A stretch of 64,000 nt of DNA from Mycobacterium sp. ITM-2016-00318. Its GTDB lineage: Bacteria; Actinomycetota; Actinomycetes; Mycobacteriales; Mycobacteriaceae. A program made the translations under genes and the position numbers. The stretch lies in contig NZ_CP134400.1 in the NCBI RefSeq assembly GCF_002968285.2, forward strand, positions 5,084,001 to 5,148,000, read 5' to 3'. The number at the start of each line of letters is the position of its first letter. Within the stretch, counting starts at the first letter, position 1. Below are positions 33,031-39,860 of this stretch, piece after piece. A model generated the notes under the pieces. The model was given only the letters and a program-made list of their open reading frames with translations, had not been told where the DNA came from and made no database searches.

Positions 33031-33056
33031 GTTTGACCGTCAACGGCGCGGGGTAT
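33031..33056 (+). promoter_or_regulatory. SigF-type promoter
   Basis: GTTT at 33031-33034, 16 bases, then GGGTAT at 33051-33056: a good match to the mycobacterial SigF consensus as I know it (GTTT, 15-17 bases, GGGTA). It lies 35 bp upstream of the GTG at 33091 and should drive the zinc-ribbon microprotein and the DUF2510 gene. Confidence 0.65.
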
Positions 33057-33090
33057 CTGTCGGGGGCTGGCTATTTGGGGAGGACCTGTA

Positions 33091-33207
33091 GTGGCTGACG
33101 GCATTTGTCCTGCGTGCGGCTATCCGACCATCGATTCCAGGACATGTGCCGCCTGTCTTCCGATAGCTGCCGCGGGTGCCGAGGCAACGCCGATCGCCAC
33201 CGTCTAG
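33091..33207 (+). CDS. 38-aa zinc-ribbon-like microprotein
   Basis: A short gene with a near-ideal ribosome site (GGGGAGG eight bases before GTG 33091) and stop TAG 33205-33207. The product starts MADGICPACGYPTIDSRTC and has two CxxC pairs (CPAC and CAAC) about 12 residues apart, a treble-clef or zinc-ribbon pattern, followed by an Ala-rich tail. It is preceded by a SigF-type promoter and followed 19 bp later by a small membrane gene with its own AGGGAGG. Function unknown; zinc binding is inferred. Confidence 0.65.
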   Translation: MADGICPACGYPTIDSRTCAACLPIAAAGAEATPIATV

Positions 33208-33226
33208 GACATCAGGGAGGCTCGAA

Positions 33227-33496
33227 ATGTCGAACATCGCTGGATCGCTGAACTCGCTGATTTGGCTTCTGATCGTCATCCTGATCATCGCCGTGGTCAT
33301 CTGGGCGGTGCGGATGGCCTTCGCCCCGCGCGGCGGGCGCACCTACCGCGAGCACACGGTGGTTCAACAACCCGCGCCGTCCCAGCCCGCACAGTCCGGA
33401 GGTCTTGCGCCAGGCTGGTATCCAGACCAGAACGATCACCGCATGATGCGGTATTACGACGGCAGGGTGTGGACATCCGAGACGCGCGGCGCTTAA
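33227..33496 (+). CDS. Small membrane protein with DUF2510 domain
   Basis: An 89-aa protein with one N-terminal membrane helix (residues ~10-32, LIWLLIVILIIAVVIWAV), a basic stop-transfer segment, and a C-terminal DUF2510 motif (PGWYPDQNDHRMMRYYDGRVWT). DUF2510 is a short Trp-rich module often found in actinobacterial membrane proteins. ATG 33227 has AGGGAGG upstream. Second gene of the SigF-promoter pair and the last chromosomal gene before the integrated element. Confidence 0.75.
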   Translation: MSNIAGSLNSLIWLLIVILIIAVVIWAVRMAFAPRGGRTYREHTVVQQPAPSQPAQSGGLAPGWYPDQNDHRMMRYYDGRVWTSETRGA

Positions 33497-33547
33497 ACGG
33501 AGCGCTCGTCACGCGCACCTGCAGCGTTGTAGAAACCGTGAAAGATT

Positions 33548-33590
33548 GCGCGCCCGAAGGGATTCGAACCCCCAACCTTCTGATCCGTAG
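33548..33590. repeat. attL: displaced 3' end of tRNA-Arg
   Basis: The 43 bases starting gcgcgcccgaagggattc are identical to 44385-44427. On the minus strand they encode the acceptor 3' strand, T arm, variable loop and part of the anticodon arm of tRNA-Arg; the rest of the tRNA is absent here. This is the fragment left when the element inserted. Confidence 0.9.
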
Positions 33591-33696
33591 GCAGGTCCAT
33601 TCCATCCCCAAGTGTCCGTAGCAGTCCGGAAACTCGGCCTCCCTGCGCAATCACATCCACGTGAGTCCGTTGCCGTCCCCCGGAGTTGTTTTGACT

Positions 33697-33714
33697 TGTG
33701 ACACTCTCGTGACA
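33697..33714. promoter_or_regulatory. Putative integrase arm-type site pair, left
   Basis: TGTGACA (33697-33703), five bases, GTGACA (33709-33714). A pair with the same two words and six-base spacing lies at 44295-44313 inside the end of the integrase gene. Paired sites on both sides of the core are expected for a tyrosine integrase attP. Confidence 0.4.
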
Positions 33715-33854
33715 ACGAGCGGCTGGCGCACTGAGCGCGTGTAGACCGCGCCGCGACCGGACCGCCAGCGAGCGCCTCGCGTTTGTGCGTGTTCACGCTC
33801 GCCGGCGAGACCGGTCAAGCGGTCACGCAGCGGTGGCAGGCAAGCGGGGCCCGT

Positions 33855-34205
33855 TTACGCGCAAGCGGGCGGTACACACGAGGGCGTGAATATCCGCACC
33901 GTCGGCCCAGGGGGTGCGACATTAGTTGCGATAAAGCCAGGTTCGAGCTTTGCGAAGTCACTGATGCCAAAGGGAAGGTCGGGAGTCCCCTTTCCCGGGG
34001 TAAATTGCCCCTCCACCCCGAAAATTTGTGCGATGTTTCCGGGCACACCACCTGGGCCGGGAGCATTGGTTGGGTCTGCAGCGGTGGTGCCTGGGTCTGC
34101 AGCGGTGGTGCCTGCGTCGTCTGTTGGCTCTGCCCAGGCCACTCCGGCGATTGGAACAGACACGGCAGCCGCTGCGGCCGCGGTGACGAACAGTTTCTTG
34201 AGCAT
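33855..34205 (-). CDS. Small secreted protein of the element
   Basis: A 116-aa protein from ATG 34205, preceded by GGAGAA. The signal peptide is clear: MLKKLFVTAAAAAAVSVPIA ending at AWAE, cleaved after Ala-Trp-Ala. The mature part begins with two tandem copies of a GTTAADP unit (encoded by the 21-bp DNA repeat at 34073-34114), then a Pro/Gly-rich stretch and two cysteines near the end (SCVPPAC). It resembles short exported mycobacterial proteins. As cargo beside attL it may alter the host surface, but no function can be read. Confidence 0.68.
   Translation of the reverse strand: MLKKLFVTAAAAAAVSVPIAGVAWAEPTDDAGTTAADPGTTAADPTNAPGPGGVPGNIAQIFGVEGQFTPGKGTPDLPFGISDFAKLEPGFIATNVAPPGPTVRIFTPSCVPPACA
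34073..34114. repeat. Tandem 21-bp duplication within the secreted protein gene
   Basis: Two perfect adjacent copies of ggtctgcagcggtggtgcct+g (34073-34093 and 34094-34114). The unit is a whole number of codons and encodes the repeated GTTAADP heptapeptide, so copy number can change without breaking the frame. Confidence 0.85.
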
Positions 34206-34433
34206 GTGCTTCTCCGATCGAATGACTGCGGGCCACGACGGCTCACGTGTCACCGATCCTCCGCCTGCCGAGGGAGCCGGCATTCAGTAATCGACTACTG
34301 CACCCGGCTAGCTGTGCGTGGACGAGAAGGACACGGGTGCTGGGAGGGGATGGGCCGGATTGGCTGGCGGTCCGGGCGTTACCCGGCGAACGGGGCGGGT
34401 CGATTGTCGGCGGTCCCGACTATCCTGCCGAAA

Positions 34434-34694
34434 ATGGAGGGCGATCTCGTCCGGCTCCGAGGCAAATGGGTGACTGAAGCACCCACCCGGTGCCCCAACG
34501 GGCACACCCTCGGCGCTAACCAAGTCCTTGTCGGTCACGTGGCCTGCCTCGGTCATGGCGGCGGCGGACACACCAGCTGGCATTGCCGAACCTGCGAATC
34601 GGTGGTCTACGGACCGCCGCTTAATGTCCATTGCACCTGCCTCGAAGGTCCAGCAGCGGTGCGAATTTCGAGCAAAACTAGCCCCTCCTCTTGA
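34434..34694 (+). CDS. Cysteine/histidine-rich putative zinc-binding protein
   Basis: An 86-aa protein from ATG 34434 with a pattern suggesting a zinc fold: RCPNGHTLG, HVACLGHGGGGHTSWHC, RTCESVVYGP and VHCTCLEG. The glycine-histidine stretch between cysteines and the PNGH motif are unusual. I have the impression that similar short proteins recur in mycobacterial genomes and prophages but cannot name the family. It is one of few plus-strand genes in the cargo segment; the ribosome site is weak. Confidence 0.6.
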   Translation: MEGDLVRLRGKWVTEAPTRCPNGHTLGANQVLVGHVACLGHGGGGHTSWHCRTCESVVYGPPLNVHCTCLEGPAAVRISSKTSPSS

Positions 34695-34842
34695 AGTGCC
34701 CCCAAGGGAGTGGTAATTAGATAGCTGGGGAGGAGGGCAGCGCGGGTGGTCGGCCGTTCGCGCATCCAAAGGTCTCGTCGGTTCTGCCCCGCGTGCCAGC
34801 GGGACCGCCCCTCTCGTCGTGTGGTCGCCCCTGGGGGTCTTC

Positions 34843-35160
34843 CTAGTCGCTTCGTTCGTTGGTTCCCGAGAATTTGTGCCGCGCTGCGTCCCCGGCCTCT
34901 GCGTCGGCATCTCGGCCGGCGCGGTGCCAAGCTGCCGCAGCTTCGTGATTCGCCGCGTCGCCGCCTTCGAGAGCGGCGGCCCTAGCGTCGTGTTTGCGGG
35001 CGGCTCTATCGTGCGCTGCTGCCGCGCTGTCGTACGCTTCCGCGTTGCGCTCGGCCGCTCGACGGACATCACCTTGCGTCGGGCGCTGTCCTGCGGCGAG
35101 CTGTTCGCGCCTACGGGCGATCTCTTCAACTCGCTTACGGCGGCGCGATGTTGAGTCCAT
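34843..35160 (-). CDS. Charged Ala-rich helical protein
   Basis: A 105-aa protein from ATG 35160. It is almost entirely helical with Ala/His/Arg/Glu heptads (RRAAERNAEAYDSAAAAHDR, then AARKHDARAAALEGGDAANHE). It has no cysteine, signal peptide or membrane segment. It resembles in style the small helical protein at 32726-32935 outside the element. Function unknown. A long overlapping minus-strand frame (34308-35129) covers the same DNA and is judged spurious because its composition is Arg/Thr/Pro-rich noise. Confidence 0.55.
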   Translation of the reverse strand: MDSTSRRRKRVEEIARRREQLAAGQRPTQGDVRRAAERNAEAYDSAAAAHDRAARKHDARAAALEGGDAANHEAAAAWHRAGRDADAEAGDAARHKFSGTNERSD

Positions 35161-35205
35161 GGTCACTTTGACGCTACGCGCGGGCACCACCAGGGCGTGA
35201 CGAGA

Positions 35206-35427
35206 CTAGCAACCCGGCGCGATCTTCACTCCGGGGGTGGCTTGGCGGGCCGAAGCCTCTTCCCGGCGTGAATTTCGCACCTCTTTCGATGCTCGCCGGA
35301 GCGCCTCACTTCTCGCGCAGACTTCGGCGGACGCCTGACAAAGCTCGCGCGATAGCTCCTTCACCGCTTGACTCAGTTCGAACATGGCCACGGACCGGTT
35401 ATCGAAGGAGCCGGGTCGCCCACTCAC
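35206..35427 (-). CDS. Small coiled-coil protein
   Basis: A 73-aa protein from a GTG at 35427; an ATG at residue 15 (MFELSQAVKELSREL) is an alternative start. The core is a single amphipathic helix with two cysteines (LCQASAEVC) and a basic C-terminal part (ASKEVRNSRREEA). Proteins with this pattern occur as cargo in mycobacterial integrated elements as far as I recall. It is 45 bp upstream of the helical protein gene in the same direction, so the two may form an operon. Confidence 0.5.
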   Translation of the reverse strand: MSGRPGSFDNRSVAMFELSQAVKELSRELCQASAEVCARSEALRRASKEVRNSRREEASARQATPGVKIAPGC

Positions 35428-35660
35428 GGCGGTAGATTAACCAGTTGCTCACCGGTTATCCATGCAGACCCGATGTATTTCGGTGTTTCGTGAATGACTT
35501 GCAAGGGCAGCGGATAATTCCAGTCCAGCGTGGTCATTGCGGCACCGAACGTCCACATTCGTCCCCTCGGGCGAGTCGGTCGCGACGCAACGCAGCGCAA
35601 ATATTTGTTGTGTTCGTCAATTTCTCCCCTGAGTCCGGTGACGGAGGGGACAGTGATGCC

Positions 35661-35960
35661 ATGAACACGATCATTCGTAGACGGCTGGCCGTGGCAAGCG
35701 GAGTCGCCGCGCTTTCCGTGTTGGCTTCGATCGGCGCCGTCCTGCCAACACTCCCCACCGCACCCGATACCCCGACGGGTACGCCGATGGCGGTCGCACC
35801 CACAACAGGCCCCACGGGGACGATCAGCACATCAGCCCCCCCACCGGAACCGGGGACGAACAGTCGCAAGCCGACGCAGACCCCGCCGGATTACGGGCAG
35901 ACCACCCATCCCCGTCCCACCCGGAAGCCGCCCCCGACCCCGCCTCCAGTACTCGGTTGA
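35661..35960 (+). CDS. Secreted Pro/Thr-rich protein
   Basis: A 99-aa protein from ATG 35661 (GGAGGGG about a dozen bases upstream). Residues 1-30 form a signal peptide or anchor (IIRRRLAVASGVAALSVLAS, then IGAVLPTLPTA); the rest is low-complexity Pro/Thr/Gly (TTGPTGTISTSAPPPEPG), as found in exported or O-mannosylated mycobacterial proteins. No fold can be assigned. A second exported cargo protein next to the terminase end of the element. Confidence 0.55.
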   Translation: MNTIIRRRLAVASGVAALSVLASIGAVLPTLPTAPDTPTGTPMAVAPTTGPTGTISTSAPPPEPGTNSRKPTQTPPDYGQTTHPRPTRKPPPTPPPVLG

Positions 35961-36403
35961 CAATCCGCGCAAAGCAGCAACTTCTGCAGGGCCGCCACGG
36001 GGTTCATCCCCTCTGTTAAGACGCTAGCGTCGCCCGCTGACCGCCGCCCCACTTGTCAGTAGCCCTTGCCGGATTCGGAGGCATTCGATGATTTGAGCGA
36101 CATTCGTCTGGCAAGCTCCCAGCAGTCAGAGCCGGAAGATTAGCGGCGTCCATTTCGTTCTCCGGTTCGTTTGACGGGCCGATGATGCCGGAGTCTTCGC
36201 GGCTGACTAGTTCGGTGATCACAGACTCACACGTGTTGGGGGGTGTGGGCCCGGGTTGCGCCTCGACCCCGGGCACGCAACCCGGGCCCACCATGGGACG
36301 CGCAGTAGCCAGCCGTGAACCAGCTCGCAGCGATCCCGTCCTTGTTCGCCGCCGAGCCAGGAAGGAACAAGCCATCCCGGCGACGAACGAAGTCTTTTGT
36401 TTG
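35961..36403. other. Non-coding interval between cargo and packaging genes
   Basis: About 440 bp without a credible gene, lying between the convergent 3' ends of the Pro/Thr-rich gene and the large terminase gene. The one strong structure is the hairpin at 36245-36291. It would be the natural place for a terminator, a packaging (pac/cos) site or both. Confidence 0.5.
36245..36291. terminator. Long perfect hairpin, probable bidirectional terminator
   Basis: The arms gtgggcccgggttgcg (36245-36260) and cgcaacccgggcccac (36276-36291) are perfect 16-bp complements around a 15-base loop. There is no T-run, which is common for mycobacterial terminators. It sits between two convergent genes. A role as packaging or DNA-recognition site for the element is a possible alternative. 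Confidence 0.6.
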
Positions 36404-37813
36404 TCATGCAAACGTCGCCTTCCCGCTTCCGCGGCGGCCTGCAACTTCTGCGCCGTAACGTGCCAACGTCGCCGCCACCAATGGAGCGACCACAACAGTG
36501 CCGTCTCGGCGGTCCCACCCGAACAAACCAGCCTCTTGTATCGGTCGTTTACGGGCACCCGCTGCCGCGTCATTAAGTTGCGGTTGATCGGCGTGCGAAA
36601 TCTGGCCTGTGACAACCGCGTCGAGGAAGCCACCTGCGGCGCGGCCCATCTGCCCGGCTGTCGTGGTTATCACTTTGCACTTCTGCGCCTCCAACGCGGG
36701 AATCAAACTCGCTGCCGGAGATGCGCCGTCAATGACGATCGGAACGCGGCGGCCTGCCCTCTCAACGAGCCACTGCAACGCCAACAGCGGATCCGCGACA
36801 TAGTCATTGCCGAGAAGCTCGACGTGCTGCCGGTCATCGTCCAACAGCCAGGCACCAGCCACCGACAACACCGACCTGTCGGGTGTTGCGTCCACCGCCA
36901 ACGCCGAAGGCTTACGGCTGCTTTCGGGACCGGACGCCGCCAACGACGCCCAGTGCTCCATGTCGAAAACCTGCTCCATCTGGTCAACCGGCCAGCAGTT
37001 CAACCGCTCCCGCTGAAATCCATCCGGAGATAGTTCACGACGTTCGCTTTCCATCGCTTCAAGCTCCACACGTCCAGGGTTGGCCGCGATCCACTGCGCA
37101 CGGTCATCGATGTCGGTGCCCGGTTGCGCTCCGTACTCAACCCACGCCAACGCGCTATCGGTGCCCGCATGCGCCGTTTGTCGCAGCCTCCCGAATACCT
37201 CCGCGTCAGTCGTCAACTGCGGCGCCGTTCCGAACAGCCACACTTGAGCATTCGGACGAGCGGACTGCGCAGGCTTCGCGGACTCCCACTGCTGATCTGT
37301 AATCAGCTGAGCCTCATCAGCGAGATAGCAGTCAATTGACCATCCACGCAACGTTGAACGCGTCCGGGCCGGGAAGAAAATGTGAGTGCCGTCCTTCAGC
37401 CAGATCTCTTCGCGACCGAGCGCGCGGCCCACTGACTTCACCCGCCGAGACAACTCGGTGTAGTTCTCGAAGAACGACAGCAGGTTGAGGAACAACTCAC
37501 GGCTGGTGGACTGGACGTGCGCCGAACAGATGATCACCCTTTCGCCGAACAACAGCGCGCCGGCCAAAGCCCGCACCGTGAGCACCAGCGATTTTCCGTT
37601 CTGGCGGCTTATGTTCGTACAGACGGTCTTCGCGGCCCACGAACCATCCGAGCGCACACCCAAACCGGCCTCGAGAAGGTCTATCTGCCACGCGTCCAGC
37701 TGCGTACCGTACGCAGCCGCCAAATCAACAACCAGTTCAGCGTCATTACGCTCAGCCAAGGGCGCCATTCGCAGTCTTGGCCGAGCGACGTTCGGCGAGT
37801 TGGTCAACGACAT
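36404..37813 (-). CDS. Phage terminase large subunit
   Basis: A 469-aa two-domain packaging motor. ATPase: SRQNGKSLVL (Walker A variant) at about residue 70, VIICSAHVQSTSRELF, the adenine-motif region and IDCYLADEAQLI (Walker B with catalytic Glu). Nuclease: ALAVDATPDRSVLS and PIVIDGASPAAS supply the metal-binding Asp residues, with GARKRPIQEAGLFGWDRRDG near the end. It is complete in length for the HK97-like/mycobacteriophage type. It overlaps the small upstream gene by 62 bp in another frame. In the absence of portal and capsid genes it would have to load DNA into a helper's procapsid. Confidence 0.9.
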   Translation of the reverse strand: MSLTNSPNVARPRLRMAPLAERNDAELVVDLAAAYGTQLDAWQIDLLEAGLGVRSDGSWAAKTVCTNISRQNGKSLVLTVRALAGALLFGERVIICSAHVQSTSRELFLNLLSFFENYTELSRRVKSVGRALGREEIWLKDGTHIFFPARTRSTLRGWSIDCYLADEAQLITDQQWESAKPAQSARPNAQVWLFGTAPQLTTDAEVFGRLRQTAHAGTDSALAWVEYGAQPGTDIDDRAQWIAANPGRVELEAMESERRELSPDGFQRERLNCWPVDQMEQVFDMEHWASLAASGPESSRKPSALAVDATPDRSVLSVAGAWLLDDDRQHVELLGNDYVADPLLALQWLVERAGRRVPIVIDGASPAASLIPALEAQKCKVITTTAGQMGRAAGGFLDAVVTGQISHADQPQLNDAAAGARKRPIQEAGLFGWDRRDGTVVVAPLVAATLARYGAEVAGRRGSGKATFA

Positions 37814-37964
37814 CCTTCACCCCCTCCCCAGACATCGACTCAATCTCTGAAAGGAGCAGCCGATACTCACGAGACAACGCAGGCAAATCACGCGCAGAAT
37901 CACAGCCCTCAATCGCCTCAGCGATACGGTCCCGTGTGTGTGTAAGCCGCTCCAAACGCTCCAT
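37752..37964 (-). CDS. Putative terminase small subunit-like protein
   Basis: A 70-aa protein, mainly helical: MERLERLTHTRDRIAEAIEG, then REYRLLLSEIESMSGEGV and KDVVDQLAERRSAK. A helix pair followed by a DQLAERR-type tail directly before the large terminase gene is the usual form of the short TerS-like proteins of actinophages. It lacks an obvious DNA-binding HTH, so recognition of the packaging site may involve another subunit. The call rests on position and pattern. Confidence 0.55.
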   Translation of the reverse strand: MERLERLTHTRDRIAEAIEGCDSARDLPALSREYRLLLSEIESMSGEGVKDVVDQLAERRSAKTANGALG

Positions 37965-38048
37965 CTGGGCTAATTCACCCCTCCTGTAGAGCGGAATGCC
38001 CAGGGGTAGCCGTGATGGATTGGAGGCGAGCCCCCGCCCCAGGGGGTG

Positions 38049-38351
38049 TCATGCTGTCCACTTCCTCGTGGTCATGAATGGTTCGATGGCAGGCTTGCGG
38101 TTGCGGTCTCCACATCCGCGCCTGGCATTGCACAGCCTGTGGCTGAGTCTCACATTGGATCGTTGATATGGGCTGCCGCCTTTGGACACAGGTACAAGCT
38201 CATCGATTTCCGGTGAGTCGGCCAGACCGTGAGGCAACGTGACATCGACCCACTTGCCGCACAGGTGGCAGGTGTCCTCTTCAGCCAAGACCTGGGCGCG
38301 GAGCTTGCGACGGCGGTGTCCGTTGCCGTACCTGTTGCATCGCTTCGCCAT
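38049..38351 (-). CDS. HNH endonuclease
   Basis: A 100-aa protein. CHLCGKWVD opens the zinc-stabilised ββα-metal core, PEIDELVPVSKGGSPYQRSN is the central HNH segment (the usual first His of DHIVP is replaced by Glu, IDELVP), and VRLSHRLCNARRGCG gives the Asn and last His. Basic N- and C-termini fit DNA binding. In many phages an HNH protein encoded beside terminase is required for genome packaging; its place next to TerS/TerL suggests this here rather than a homing role. Confidence 0.82.
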   Translation of the reverse strand: MAKRCNRYGNGHRRRKLRAQVLAEEDTCHLCGKWVDVTLPHGLADSPEIDELVPVSKGGSPYQRSNVRLSHRLCNARRGCGDRNRKPAIEPFMTTRKWTA

Positions 38352-38354
38352 CGC

Positions 38355-39092
38355 TTACCCGGCGAACGTGGCGCTGCTGCGTCGTGGGTCGAAGGGTTCG
38401 GTCATGTCGGGTTCGCGTGCCTGGCTTGCGGCGTGGGCTTCCTCAATCGTGAAGAACGCAAGCGTTCTGCCCGCTCGGATGTTGGCACGCCAATGACTCC
38501 ACAGCGTGCCGTCGTCGTCGGCGCGGCTGCTGACGTCCACCCATGGGTTACTGAAGGTTTCGCACGACCACCAGCCCGTCGCCCAGTGCGAACCAGGCGG
38601 AGTCAAAAAGCGATTGCGTAATTGGAATGCGTCTCGTAGCTCGCCAGCGTCTGATTCGGCGCAGGCCACCAAATGCGCTTCATCGTTGCGGCGGGCGCGG
38701 GTCAACTCAACGATTGTTTCCTCGAGCTGGGCGGCGCTGTGCAGCCGTTCGATGAGTTGGTCGGCGGTGACGCGCAGCTCGGAGTGCAGACGGTCACGGT
38801 CAGCAAGGATCGCGCTTAAAGCCCTCTGCCCGGCGATGCTTTCGGCTTCTCTGTGCTGTGTCAGGCGGTGCTGCTTTCCGACGTGCTCAGCGATTGCCCG
38901 GTCGATATTGTCCGCGGTGGCGTTGTCGGCGATGAGCAGTGCGGCCGCGTTGTGGGGTGGCGGTTCTGGCCGGTTGGCACGCAGCTCAGTTAGTCGCTTG
39001 ACCCAGTGGGATGCGTCTTCGGGCAGGTCGAGACCGAAGTGGTTGAGCGCATGCGCGGCGTCGAGGCATTCGAGTGCTGAGGTGGAGTACAT
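38355..39092 (-). CDS. Hypothetical protein of the element
   Basis: A 245-aa protein that I do not recognise. The N-terminal 150 residues are helical and rich in Ala, Leu, Arg (LDAAHALNHFGLDLPEDASH, later LHSELRVTADQLIERLHSA, a probable coiled coil). The C-terminal part has several Trp residues (GSHWATGWWSCETF, GTLWSHWRANI). The gene lies 2 bp after the preceding one and 3 bp before HNH, so it belongs to the early/packaging operon. A DNA-metabolism or helper-interaction role is possible but not supported by motif. Confidence 0.6.
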   Translation of the reverse strand: MYSTSALECLDAAHALNHFGLDLPEDASHWVKRLTELRANRPEPPPHNAAALLIADNATADNIDRAIAEHVGKQHRLTQHREAESIAGQRALSAILADRDRLHSELRVTADQLIERLHSAAQLEETIVELTRARRNDEAHLVACAESDAGELRDAFQLRNRFLTPPGSHWATGWWSCETFSNPWVDVSSRADDDGTLWSHWRANIRAGRTLAFFTIEEAHAASQAREPDMTEPFDPRRSSATFAG

Positions 39093-39094
39093 AG

Positions 39095-39337
39095 TTACCG
39101 CCTCCGTCCATGCCGTCTGAGTGCAGCCTCTGCTGATGCAGTACTGGCAAGGCCGTCCTCACCCGTCAGGTTCTGCTTGCGTTGGAATCGCGACAGTGCC
39201 TCTGCTGCTCGTTCCTTGCCCGACTTGTGCCCGGTACGTTCGGCCAGCTCACTGAATTGCTCGGATGACATGCCGGCCACCAGGGCGTCGAGCACATCGC
39301 CCAGCGATGCGCCCTCCACATTGGGTTGTTCGTTCAC
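39095..39337 (-). CDS. Small hypothetical protein of the element
   Basis: An 80-aa acidic-to-basic protein: MNEQPNVEGASLGDVLDALV, then SSEQFSELAERTGHKSGKER and a basic end (RRHGRRR). It is mainly helical, with no membrane segment. It overlaps the preceding HTH gene by 4 bp, which supports it as a real translated gene. No family recognised. Confidence 0.55.
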   Translation of the reverse strand: MNEQPNVEGASLGDVLDALVAGMSSEQFSELAERTGHKSGKERAAEALSRFQRKQNLTGEDGLASTASAEAALRRHGRRR

Positions 39338-39651
39338 TCGTTCTCCTGAGGTAGAGAGTCTTCCGGGACGAGCCAGCGACCGCCGACTTTGATGCCGCCG
39401 ATATTCGGTGCGATATCACGTACATGTCGGTCGCTGCACTGAAGGCGTTTGGCTGCTTCGGCTGTGTGCACATACTTAGTTTGATGTGTTGGCGCCGAAC
39501 TGGTTCCGACCGCGGAACGGCCCAGTTCAGCACGGATTTCCCCGATGGCTTGGTCGAATGCTGCGACCGGGCCGTGGCTGAGAACTACCGTTGGGCGAAC
39601 TGCCTCCAGGGCTGATTTCGCTGTGAGTAGAACGGTTCGTGTCAACATCAC
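39334..39651 (-). CDS. Helix-turn-helix (excisionase/MerR-like) protein
   Basis: A 105-aa protein whose C-terminal half is a short winged HTH: YVHTAEAAKRLQCSDRHVRD, then IGGIKVGGRWLVPEDSL. This AAKRLxxSxRxVRR..KxGxxWxVPxDxL pattern is typical of excisionases and small recombination directionality factors. The N-terminal half (AFDQAIGEIRAELGR) is helical and may serve dimerisation. It is the second HTH gene in the operon, so either this or the gene at 42214-42414 could be the true Xis. Confidence 0.7.
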   Translation of the reverse strand: MMLTRTVLLTAKSALEAVRPTVVLSHGPVAAFDQAIGEIRAELGRSAVGTSSAPTHQTKYVHTAEAAKRLQCSDRHVRDIAPNIGGIKVGGRWLVPEDSLPQENE

Positions 39652-39860
39652 AAGCGACCATTCGCCGCGTCATAGATGCGGTGAGAGAGCACTATGGCGG
39701 CCGCCCACGAGAAGCAACCTAAGCCCTCGATGTGAACCGAATCCCCCTCGAGGACAACAATTGGAACACCGCGGCAGTCAATACACGTTCGACTGGCGCT
39801 CCGTGTGCGTCTCTTCTCGCAGCGAATGCACGTGTGCCTGTTCTTGTTCTTTGTGCTCAT
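39648..39860 (-). CDS. Small zinc-ribbon-like protein
   Basis: A 70-aa protein with a CxxC-type pair of knuckles at the N-terminus (HTCIRCEKRRTRSASRTCID, then C): CIRC and CIDC separated by 11 residues. The second half is a short hydrophobic segment (CFSWAAAIVLSHRIYD). It overlaps both neighbours by 4 bp. Zinc binding is inferred; actinophage operons often carry such tiny zinc-finger proteins. Confidence 0.55.
   Translation of the reverse strand: MSTKNKNRHTCIRCEKRRTRSASRTCIDCRGVPIVVLEGDSVHIEGLGCFSWAAAIVLSHRIYDAANGRL

Noticed and set aside
33548..33590. A second tRNA-Arg gene at 33.55 kb
   Set aside because: Only the 3' half matches; the D arm and 5' acceptor strand are absent, so it is the displaced attL fragment and not a tRNA gene.
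34308..35129. 273-codon minus-strand open frame in the cargo block
   Set aside because: It overlaps two better-supported small genes and its product is Arg/Thr/Pro noise without secondary-structure pattern.
36016..36633. Open frames on both strands over the terminase 3' end and hairpin
   Set aside because: They overlap the large terminase gene and run through the long hairpin; no family features.
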